Positions 1-6,412 of a stretch of DNA of 43,264 nt are shown in pieces. Positions within the stretch are counted from its first letter, which is position 1. Each line of letters opens with the position of its first letter. The translations under genes were made by a program, and so were the position numbers. Under the pieces are notes generated by a model. That model worked only from the letters and a program-made list of their open reading frames with translations, had not been told where the DNA came from and ran no database searches. Source of the stretch: an uncultured Clostridia bacterium (GTDB taxonomy: Bacteria > Bacillota > Clostridia > Oscillospirales > Ruminococcaceae); assembly GCA_944386805.1 (NCBI GenBank), contig CALXCO010000019.1:1-43264 (forward strand), read 5' to 3'.

Positions 1-300
1 TGGGAACCGGACAGTTTCCTCTGGAAACTGTGTGGTTTGCAAAGCAAACCGTGCTCTGTCCTGGACCTGCAAGCCTTGAAAGGCTTGACCTAACTTTTAG
101 TTCATTACCGACCCCACATTGTGCGTAAAGTTGGGACTCGCTCTGCGCTCGCGTGAACAGACAGGTAGAATGTGCAGAAGCTCTATAAAACTTAAAAATC
201 GCATAATCTGCCCGGCGCGTTCACTAAGGCTGTTACCATTGCAATCGAGGCGGTCGGAACGCCGCCGACCAACGCGAACAAGGGAGCACAGGCACTGTGC
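1..300 (-). repeat. Composite structured repeat, copy A, downstream of ppaC
   Basis: Read on the minus strand, the element begins at the last base of the ppaC stop codon. The head hairpin is GCACA-gtgcc-TGTGC. It is followed by a unit with an inner hairpin (GGCGG-cgttccga-CCGCC, plus-strand 249-266) and the core GAACGCGCCGGGCAGATT (to about 194). A less conserved stretch follows, and then a series of perfect hairpins at plus-strand 70-87, 34-50 and 11-31. It aligns in the same order with 3187-3453. No convincing gene lies in these 299 bases. The left end of the element is outside the window. Its function is unknown; a 3'-UTR structure or a mobile intergenic element are both possible. Confidence 0.8.
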
Positions 301-1979
301 TACATTTGGGAGAAGGCGGAGACAATGGCAGGAAGGAGCTGCTTTTTGCGGCTGACAACCCCCGGAAGAGTCGCTGTACTTCCTTCAATCTTGCAGTCGG
401 GGAACCCGGTACGAATCAAATCCTCTGCCTGGTCGCCATAAAACAACAGGTAGGTCGTTTCTTCACGGACGCTGGTCAGCATATAAAAGACGTCTGATAA
501 TCCGTGCTCCCGTGCTGCCTCCGGCAGGAAGGGCAGCAGCAGTTCCGCCGCTGCACGCAGGTTCTTTTCGCTCATATAACTGCCCTGACCGATGCCATAA
601 CGGGAGTCGCCAGCTTTGAAGACCTTGAAATCCTGCATAAAGATATCCTGTGCGGTTTTACCTTCGATGTTGGAGCCTGCTTCAAACATCTGGGAAGCGT
701 AGTCTTCAATGTCAACCCCTGCAATCTTCGCCAGTTCATGTGCGACCCGTTCGTCAACCGGAGTCGAAGTCGGGCTGCGGAACATCAGCGTATCCGACAG
801 AATCGCCGACAGCAGCAGTCCGGCAATCTTCTGGGGAATTTCCACCATATTCTCCCAGTACATCTGGGTTACAATCGTAGCAGTGCAGCCGACCGGCACG
901 TTGCGGAAATAAACCGGCGCCGGTGTCTCAATCGAACCAATACGGTGATGGTCGATGATTTCAAGAATATCCGCCTTTTCATAACCGTCGATGGCCTGTG
1001 TTTTTTCGTTGTGGTCAACCAGAATCAATTTTCGGCGCTGCATGTTCAGCAGGTTCCGTCTGGAAAGCAGGCCGACATACTTGCCGCCGCGGGTGACAAC
1101 CGGGAAGTAATGATACCGGACCTGTGCCATGACCTTCTGGACATCTTCCAGCGGTGTATTCAGCGTAAAGGTCAGCAGCGAATCCTTTGACTGCATGTAG
1201 TGCTGGACAGGTGAGGCAAGGCTGAGCAGTTTTGCGGCCGTGTAGAAGTCCTTCGGGGTGACGATGATTGTGCAGCCGCGTTCCTGCGCCAGTTTGAGGA
1301 TGGTTTTGGGGACGGTGGTGACCGCGCCGTTATCCGCGCAGACAATCAGGCAGCCTGCCCCCATCTCCAGTGCACAGAACTGGAACTCATACCGCGAGGA
1401 CAAAATAACAATGTCTCCCGGTTCGAGAAATTCTTCCATTGCTTCGGGATTGCCGGCGGCCAGGCCGAGTTTGCCATGGTCAATAATTCCGTCCGGGTCG
1501 CCGGTCAGCATTTCACCGTCCAGCACTTCAAGAATATTTCTGTAAGGAGTATGGCTGGTGGCGAGAATGGTCGTGTCGAGAACATCCATGCAGGCGTCGG
1601 ATACGTCGGTCAGGGTGACGATGCTCGACAACTGCCCGTCGTCCGATACAATCGGCAGGGTATCGATATTGGCCTCACGCATCAGCTTCCAGGCAGTATG
1701 TACACTGGTAGAAGCGCTGATGCCGTTCAGATGGCGGTATTCCAGGTCCTGAACCTGCGGGCCGACGTCGGTGCACAGCCGCGGGGGACGGACACCAAAA
1801 TATTTCAGGGCAAAAGCGGTTTCCTGATTGATTTCACCGGCACGACGAGGTTCGGTGTCCAGTTCGGAGATCTGATTTTTCAGGTAGGAATAGGCGATCG
1901 CCGAGCAGACCGAGTCGGTATCGGGATTCAGATGTCCGATAACAATGACCTTTCTGGCCGTTTTTTTCTTATTTTCCAT
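300..1979 (-). CDS. ppaC: Manganese-dependent inorganic pyrophosphatase with CBS and DRTGG domains (family II)
   Basis: This cytoplasmic enzyme hydrolyses pyrophosphate to phosphate. The 559-residue length is that of the clostridial CBS-PPase form, which is longer than the plain family II enzyme of about 310 residues. The N-terminal DHH motif HLNPDTDS is at residues 16-23. A CBS domain, a DRTGG-like segment and a second CBS domain follow, and the chain then returns to the phosphoesterase core with VDHNE and the IDHHRIG motif. CBS domains in this family bind adenine nucleotides and regulate activity (family knowledge). The start is supported by GAAAGGAAG about 8 bases upstream. The gene lies 49 bases after the nucleoside hydrolase stop with no clear terminator between, so co-transcription is likely. 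A structured repeat begins at its stop codon. Confidence 0.93.
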   Translation of the reverse strand: MENKKKTARKVIVIGHLNPDTDSVCSAIAYSYLKNQISELDTEPRRAGEINQETAFALKYFGVRPPRLCTDVGPQVQDLEYRHLNGISASTSVHTAWKLMREANIDTLPIVSDDGQLSSIVTLTDVSDACMDVLDTTILATSHTPYRNILEVLDGEMLTGDPDGIIDHGKLGLAAGNPEAMEEFLEPGDIVILSSRYEFQFCALEMGAGCLIVCADNGAVTTVPKTILKLAQERGCTIIVTPKDFYTAAKLLSLASPVQHYMQSKDSLLTFTLNTPLEDVQKVMAQVRYHYFPVVTRGGKYVGLLSRRNLLNMQRRKLILVDHNEKTQAIDGYEKADILEIIDHHRIGSIETPAPVYFRNVPVGCTATIVTQMYWENMVEIPQKIAGLLLSAILSDTLMFRSPTSTPVDERVAHELAKIAGVDIEDYASQMFEAGSNIEGKTAQDIFMQDFKVFKAGDSRYGIGQGSYMSEKNLRAAAELLLPFLPEAAREHGLSDVFYMLTSVREETTYLLFYGDQAEDLIRTGFPDCKIEGSTATLPGVVSRKKQLLPAIVSAFSQM

Positions 1980-2028
1980 CCTGCATGCTTCCTTTCAAAA
2001 TAAGGTAGGCCGGGATTCCCGTTAGGGG

Positions 2029-2985
2029 TCAGTCGGTCGTATTTTTCTCTGTTTCAGTCAGAAATGCCTCGACTTTGCCGACAAACTCCGGCACAAACCG
2101 GGGACTGGTTTCCAACGCAACCGATACATTTTTATTCCGGCACTGATCGGCAAACGAACGGGCAACAGTTCTTCCAGCAGCTTCACCTTCTGTGATGACG
2201 GTCATTGCGAACGGATGTGTTTCAATCAATGTTTCATCCAGCGCTACAGCGACCGCCAGCGGATCATGCAGCGAACAGCTTTTCTGTTCCAGTTCGTTAT
2301 CAATATAATGTGCGACGATGTCAAAGAGGGCTTTTCCAGCCTTACCGTGGCGTTCCCACCGTCCGGCGTCTTTACGGGTCAACAGGTTTTTATGGGTGAC
2401 ATCCAGCCCGACCATCGTCATTGGCAGTCCGCTTTCCAGCACTTCTTTTGCAGCCAGCGGGTCGACTGCAATATTGGCTTCGGCGTAAGGGGTGACATTG
2501 CCTTCCACCGTCAGTGCGCCGCCCATAAAGACAATTTTGCCGATTTTGGAAAAAGTTTCGGGGTCCTTACGGAGCGCAGCGGCAAGATTGGTCATTGCGC
2601 CGGTTGCGACCAGAATCAGGTCCGGGCCGTATTTCTGAGCCGCTTTCAGGATAAAATCAGGAGCGGGAATATCAGAAGCTTTGCCGACATGGGGGAGGGT
2701 AACATTGCCCAGCCCATTTTGACCGTGAATCCGCAGGCAGCCTTCCGATACTTCGAAACTGTCTTCGTTCAGTGGGTGTTCTGCACCGCAAAAGACCGGA
2801 ATATCCGGGTGTCCCATCAGTGAAAGCAGGTCAAGGGTATTGCGGACAGCGGTCTGGTTGGTGACGTTGCCGAAGCAGCAGGTCACGCCGATTAAATCAG
2901 CGGAGCCGTCCGCTAGCGCATAGGTGATTGCCATAGCGTCGTCGATGCCGGTATCCATATCCAGCAGCAGTTTGCGGGTCATCAT
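2029..2985 (-). CDS. Inosine/uridine-preferring nucleoside hydrolase family protein
   Basis: The enzyme is predicted to split ribonucleosides into ribose and free base in purine/pyrimidine salvage. The N-terminus carries the calcium-binding signature DMDTGIDDA (residues 9-17), diagnostic of the family. The length of 318 residues is typical. An open frame extends upstream to 3180, but those codons lie in repeat DNA and beyond the promoter. The start at 2985 follows AAAGGA with a good spacing, and the next codon (2982) is also ATG, so either could be used. A sigma-A-like promoter sits at 3040-3068. Substrate preference cannot be told from the sequence. Confidence 0.9.
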   Translation of the reverse strand: MMTRKLLLDMDTGIDDAMAITYALADGSADLIGVTCCFGNVTNQTAVRNTLDLLSLMGHPDIPVFCGAEHPLNEDSFEVSEGCLRIHGQNGLGNVTLPHVGKASDIPAPDFILKAAQKYGPDLILVATGAMTNLAAALRKDPETFSKIGKIVFMGGALTVEGNVTPYAEANIAVDPLAAKEVLESGLPMTMVGLDVTHKNLLTRKDAGRWERHGKAGKALFDIVAHYIDNELEQKSCSLHDPLAVAVALDETLIETHPFAMTVITEGEAAGRTVARSFADQCRNKNVSVALETSPRFVPEFVGKVEAFLTETEKNTTD

Positions 2986-3039
2986 AACGGTTCCTTTCCG
3001 CACCGGGAGTTCAGGTGCATGGTATTTATTTCTGACTCC

Positions 3040-3068
3040 AGTATACCGGATTTTATTCCAAAATGCAA
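3040..3068 (-). promoter_or_regulatory. Sigma-A promoter of the nucleoside hydrolase gene
   Basis: On the minus strand TTGCAT (3063-3068) and TATACT (3040-3045) are separated by 17 bases. The -35 box directly abuts the edge of repeat copy B at 3069. Confidence 0.65.
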
Positions 3069-3271
3069 GGCGCGGCGCAGAGCCTGCGCTCCCTTGTTCG
3101 CGACGTTCGCTCCTGCTTCGCAATCCGCTCGGTCGTGTGGATAACAACCTGACTGAACGCGCCGGGTGGCGGGTCGCCACTGACTAATTCGCGATAATCG
3201 GCGGCGTTCCGACCGCCTCGGTCGTGAGGGTAACAGTCTTTGCGAACGCGCCGGGCAGATTGTGCGATTTT
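3069..3271 (+). repeat. Structured repeat, copy B (head hairpin plus two units)
   Basis: The head hairpin is GCGCA-gagcc-TGCGC (3075-3089). Unit 1 (about 3090-3185) ends in a small hairpin, GTGGCG/CGCCAC (3166-3180). Unit 2 (3187-3271) has the inner hairpin GGCGG-cgttccga-CCGCC (3200-3217) and ends GAACGCGCCGGGCAGATT followed by GTGCGATTTT. Each unit begins TTCGCG and ends with GAACGCGCCGGG, so the ends of a unit can pair. Unlike the other copies this one does not follow a stop codon; it stands immediately upstream of a promoter that points the other way. Confidence 0.8.
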
Positions 3272-3735
3272 GGAGTGCTTTCATTGTGGCAATTCGCACA
3301 CACTCTCCGGTGGTTCGACCGACGCGCAGAGCGTCGGGGTCATGTTTCGCACTCAGTGGAGTCGGTCATGATATAAAAGTTTTACTCGATTTTTTTCAAA
3401 AAATCGCGGGGTCCAGCGGGCAGAGCCCCTGGTCGCTCCATCGCAATGGAGCGAAATCTCTTTCCCCATAATTAAATCAGGAGAGTTTGAGAACCCTATT
3501 AAGGGGTGCTCAATATGGGAAGGGGGTTCGATGCCCCCTTCCCATACCTGAGCGAGGACAGTATGGTCGACTTACGCTGTCTGTGGGACTACGTGGGGCG
3601 GTACGCCGCTGACGATACGCACCTGTTACCCCTCGAAAACTGTCCGGTGGACAGTTTTCGACGCACAGCGTATCGTCACAAAAAGCCCAAACAATCTTTT
3701 CCATTATGTTCACAACAGAAAACAGCATAAATACC
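3272..3735 (+). repeat. Tail of composite repeat: series of perfect inverted repeats, no gene
   Basis: This gene-free stretch holds CGATTTTTT/AAAAAATCG (3387-3406), GGGC-aga-GCCC within CCA/TGG (3413-3432), CGCTCCAT-cgca-ATGGAGCG (3434-3453), a 13-bp perfect stem (3514-3526 with 3534-3546), and a nested pair: a 10-bp outer stem (3611-3620 with 3668-3677) around a 12-bp stem (3634-3645 with 3649-3660). The part from 3272 to 3453 aligns with the minus strand of 1-193: CGCAGAGCG, GTGG-GTCGGT-ATGA, TAAAAGTT, a TTTCAA loop and GGTCCAG occur in the same order. None of the stems is followed by a run of T that would make it an obvious terminator. Confidence 0.7.
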
Positions 3736-3737
3736 GC

Positions 3738-3786
3738 GTTCTACTGCCGTTCGACTGATACAAATATAGGGTTCTACTGCGGTTCG
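3738..3786 (+). promoter_or_regulatory. Direct repeats, possible operator of the XRE gene
   Basis: A 16-base sequence, GTTCTACTGC(C/G)GTTCG, occurs at 3738-3753 and again at 3771-3786 with one mismatch. The offset is 33 bases, about three helical turns. The second copy ends one base before the -35 box at 3788. This placement suggests a regulator-binding site, perhaps for the XRE protein itself; that is inference. Confidence 0.45.
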
Positions 3787-3787
3787 G

Positions 3788-3816
3788 TTGTCAAATGAAC
3801 ACGGTACAGGTATAAT
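3788..3816 (+). promoter_or_regulatory. Sigma-A promoter of the XRE/membrane regulator
   Basis: TTGTCA (3788-3793) and TATAAT (3811-3816) are separated by 17 bases, a near-consensus promoter that places the start of transcription about 10 bases before the ribosome site AGGAGG. Confidence 0.8.
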
Positions 3817-3835
3817 GAGGGTAGGAGGTGGGCGT

Positions 3836-4591
3836 ATGTACGAATTGGACCGAAAAAAATTTGGCGCATTTGTCTCTCAATTGCGTAAGGAAAAGGGACT
3901 GACCCAAAAGCAAATGGCTGCTCAGCTGCATATATCGGATAAGGCGGTTAGTAAATGGGAAACCGGCGTCAGTATTCCGGATACTGCACTGTTGATTCCA
4001 CTGGCGGAACTGCTGGGGGTGACGGTGACTGAACTGCTGATGAGTGAGCGGGTGCAGAAAAATGACCGGTTGGACACCGGTGAGGTCGAATCCATTGTCA
4101 AAACGGCGATCCGCTATTCTGACCAGAAGTCGCTCAGAGCATACCAACATAAAAGCAAGTGGCATATCATTTATTTTCTTTGTGTGGCAGCAGGTGCAGG
4201 AGGATTGTACCTGGACTGGATGTTTGGATTGTTCTATAGCACCGTGTTGACTTTTGTTCTGCTGGGAATCCTTTTCGGTGGGTACTTCTGCTTTTTTGTA
4301 CCGGACAGATTGCCGTCCTTTTACGATGAAAATCAGATCAGCTTTATTGCAGACGGTCCTGTTCAGATGAATATGGCTGGATTGCACTTTAATAACAACA
4401 ACTGGCCGTATATTGTCCGGGTTGGCTGCATCTGGACCTGTTCGATGGTGGCCGGGATACCGCTGGCTTTATTGGCAGTTGGACTGCTGGTGCCGGGATG
4501 GCTGGATGTTGTGGCCTATGGCGTGATGTCGGCGCTGTTTTTGCTGGGACTTTTCGTCCCTATATATGTCGTCGGTAAAAAATATGAATAA
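3836..4591 (+). CDS. XRE-family regulator with C-terminal membrane domain
   Basis: Residues about 5-60 form a Cro/C1-type helix-turn-helix (KEKGLTQKQMAAQLHIS then KAVSKWETG). The C-terminal half has about four hydrophobic segments, and between them a conserved-looking stretch, MNMAGLHFNNNNWPYIVR, that I recognise from clostridial HTH proteins with membrane tails. The protein is therefore predicted to be a membrane-anchored DNA-binding regulator; its signal is unknown. The start at 3836 follows AGGAGG (3823-3828) at good spacing. The same frame is open from 3788, but that lies in the promoter. The length is 251 residues. A terminator follows at 4598-4628. Confidence 0.85.
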   Translation: MYELDRKKFGAFVSQLRKEKGLTQKQMAAQLHISDKAVSKWETGVSIPDTALLIPLAELLGVTVTELLMSERVQKNDRLDTGEVESIVKTAIRYSDQKSLRAYQHKSKWHIIYFLCVAAGAGGLYLDWMFGLFYSTVLTFVLLGILFGGYFCFFVPDRLPSFYDENQISFIADGPVQMNMAGLHFNNNNWPYIVRVGCIWTCSMVAGIPLALLAVGLLVPGWLDVVAYGVMSALFLLGLFVPIYVVGKKYE

Positions 4592-4597
4592 CATTTT

Positions 4598-4628
4598 GCG
4601 CCTGCTGTATTTACGGTGGGCGCTTTTT
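4598..4628 (+). terminator. Terminator of the XRE gene
   Basis: The stem GCGCC/GGCGC with an inner CTGTA/TACGG pairing is followed by TTTTT, starting 6 bases after the stop codon. Confidence 0.65.
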
Positions 4629-4677
4629 GCTGTAAACAATCCATATTTCACCAATCTGTACGAATTACCTCAAAATA

Positions 4678-4686
4678 TGTTATAAT
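4678..4686 (+). promoter_or_regulatory. Extended -10 promoter element without a following gene
   Basis: TGTTATAAT is an extended -10 box (TGnTATAAT). No good -35 box is visible at 16-18 bases upstream, which is tolerated by extended -10 promoters. No coding sequence follows on this strand before 5687. Confidence 0.45.
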
Positions 4687-4692
4687 GGGCAA

Positions 4693-4800
4693 AGGACTGT
4701 ATATTCGTCTTTTACCCGCAGAACAACAGTCCCTCGATGTTCGGACTTGCTGAATATAATAAATCCAGGCGACAAACTGACGCTGCCGCCTGGATTTATA
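4693..4800 (+). ncRNA. Candidate small RNA of about 105 nt
   Basis: The stretch runs from the predicted start point after the -10 box at 4681 to a strong palindrome (AAATCCAGGCG 4761-4771 with CGCCTGGATTT 4787-4797). Near the 5' end GGACTGT (4694-4700) can pair with ACAGTCC (4726-4732). No open frame with a ribosome site was seen. The 3' palindrome could instead serve as the terminator of the minus-strand lipoprotein gene. It has only a weak T tract on either side, so the call is tentative. Confidence 0.3.
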
Positions 4801-4831
4801 CATGAATATTTATCTCAATCTGGATAAGGCG

Positions 4832-5398
4832 TCATTCAAGTATGCCCACACCAATTATAATGGTCGACTCGTCCTGCTCGTCTGTCAGCATCATCAGTTG
4901 CAGGGAACTGGTGAGATTGTCTGCGGTGGAGTCCCAACGGACTGCCTGACTGGTAAATGGGCTGCTATTTTCTGAAAGTGCCTCGTCGTTATCAGCCGTT
5001 TTATCGGGCTGGCCATACAAATCTGTCAACTCTTCTGACAAATCTGCATAGACCTGCTCTGCCTCCGAACTGCCGGGCTCAATCGCAAACAGAATCTGTT
5101 GCAGACCGTCCTGCCGAAACTCAAATGAGGCACGTACCGGATAACTGTTATATTCATAAAAATCCTGTAGCGCGCAAAGTGTGACTTCGTCTGCTGTCTG
5201 CTGGGGATTCTCAAAAGTCGTCCCCAGTAATTTTTCGGTTTCGGAAATACTTTTCCCAAAAGGAAGCTCTGCAAATCCGTAGTTCCCGCTGGAATCTGTA
5301 AACATCTCCAAAGACAGATTTTGTTTTTTGGCATTTTGACTGCATCCTGTCAGCAACAGGCAGATTGCCGCAAATAATACCGCGATTTTTTTCATCAT
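4832..5398 (-). CDS. Small putative lipoprotein
   Basis: I do not recognise a named family. The N-terminus is a lipoprotein signal: KK, a hydrophobic stretch and the lipobox LLTGC (Cys at residue 19), so export and anchoring on the outer face of the membrane is predicted. The mature part (about 170 residues) is acidic, with a segment LPFGKSISETEKLLG and later TDLYGQPDK. This looks like the pattern in small lipoproteins that compare two halves of a fold, but no function follows. The first two codons are both ATG; the upstream ribosome site is weak. The promoter at 5541-5569 leaves a leader of about 135 bases. A second lipoprotein of similar style is at 14036-14701. Confidence 0.75.
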   Translation of the reverse strand: MMKKIAVLFAAICLLLTGCSQNAKKQNLSLEMFTDSSGNYGFAELPFGKSISETEKLLGTTFENPQQTADEVTLCALQDFYEYNSYPVRASFEFRQDGLQQILFAIEPGSSEAEQVYADLSEELTDLYGQPDKTADNDEALSENSSPFTSQAVRWDSTADNLTSSLQLMMLTDEQDESTIIIGVGILE

Positions 5399-5540
5399 AG
5401 AATCACATCCAATCTATGCAGCAGTAAATCAATACTTATGAGAACAAATATGGCAGATACACAGGACTCACCTCCGCTTGCTTTTTGGCAGTCAGTTTGA
5501 ATATTTCTCAGGAAATATATAAATCATATTTTCTAATATT

Positions 5541-5569
5541 ATTATACGACACAAATGTAAATTTGTAAA
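5541..5569 (-). promoter_or_regulatory. Promoter of the lipoprotein gene
   Basis: On the minus strand TTTACA (5564-5569) and TATAAT (5541-5546) are separated by 17 bases. The surrounding region 5399-5632 is AT-rich and holds nothing else I can identify. Confidence 0.65.
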
Positions 5570-5632
5570 CAGTAAGTCTGAAAACAGGCAGCTTGTTTAA
5601 AATCATAAAGAAATCTTAAAATTTTGATGGAT

Positions 5633-5660
5633 TTGATTTTAAAAGATCATCTGTTATAAT
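5633..5660 (+). promoter_or_regulatory. Promoter of the two-component system
   Basis: TTGATT (5633-5638) and TATAAT (5655-5660) are separated by 16 bases, with TG one base ahead of the -10 box. AT-rich sequence with repeated CTTAAAA/TTTTAAAAG-like motifs just upstream might bind the response regulator. Confidence 0.65.
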
Positions 5661-5686
5661 GAAGATATAAAAGGAGTGCTTTGGAT

Positions 5687-6385
5687 ATGTACAATATTTT
5701 GATTGTGGATGATGAGAAGGATATCGTCCATGCCCTGAAAATCTACCTTTCCTCTGAACAGCAGTACCGCACTTTTACCGCCTATACCGGCAAACAGGCC
5801 CTCGCTATCCTTGAACAGGAAGAAATCCATCTGGTCCTGATGGATATCATGATGCCGGAAATGGACGGGATTTCGGCACTTTCCGCCCTGCGCGAAAAAA
5901 GCAACGTCCCGGTTATCCTGCTGACTGCCAAGAGTGAGGATGCCGACAAGATTATGGGACTGAATATCGGCGCAGACGATTATGTCACCAAACCGTTTAA
6001 CCCGGTTGAATTGCTGGCTCGCGTCCGTTCCCAGCTCCGCCGTTATATGAAACTCGGCGGCTCAAAGTCGGTGGGGAATGACGGTGTGCTGCGGGTCGGG
6101 CCGTTTGAACTGGACGACAAAACCAAAACCCTGACGCTGGACGGTGAACCTGTCTCCCTCACTCCGACTGAATATAAAATTATCCAGCTGCTGATGTCCC
6201 GTCCCGGTGAGGTGCTCTCCCCGCGGGAAATCTACCGGCAGGTCTGGAAGGATGAACCATATGGCGCTGACTCGACCGTCGCAGTACATATCCGTCACCT
6301 GCGCGAAAAACTCGAAATCAATCCGGCTGAACCTCGTTATCTCAAAGTCGTCTGGGCACAGGGTTATAAACTGGTGGGAGAATAA
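5687..6385 (+). CDS. OmpR-family response regulator
   Basis: The receiver domain is at residues 1-118, with the acidic pair D8/D9, phosphoacceptor D53 (in LVLMDIMMPEMDG), T80 and K102. The C-terminal winged helix (about 135-232) carries LTPTEYKIIQLLMSRPGEV and the end YLKVVWAQGYKLVG, as in VanR-like regulators of clostridia. It should bind DNA when phosphorylated by the kinase encoded 27 bases downstream. Start choice is open: ATG at 5687 is 10 bases after AAGGAG, whereas TTG at 5681 is only 4 bases after it. Target genes are unknown. Confidence 0.93.
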   Translation: MYNILIVDDEKDIVHALKIYLSSEQQYRTFTAYTGKQALAILEQEEIHLVLMDIMMPEMDGISALSALREKSNVPVILLTAKSEDADKIMGLNIGADDYVTKPFNPVELLARVRSQLRRYMKLGGSKSVGNDGVLRVGPFELDDKTKTLTLDGEPVSLTPTEYKIIQLLMSRPGEVLSPREIYRQVWKDEPYGADSTVAVHIRHLREKLEINPAEPRYLKVVWAQGYKLVGE

Positions 6386-6412
6386 ACCGCACCGTGTGAA
6401 GGAGAACCTACT

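Noticed and set aside
2986-3180. An N-terminal extension of the nucleoside hydrolase
   Set aside because: It lies beyond the promoter and in repeat DNA; the same peptide (MATRHPAR...) is read from copy D, which shows that it comes from the repeat.
3272-3735. A CRISPR array or tRNA cluster in the hairpin-rich region
   Set aside because: Hairpins differ in sequence and spacing, no regular repeat-spacer pattern exists, and no cloverleaf with a tRNA-like TTC loop and 3' acceptor was found.
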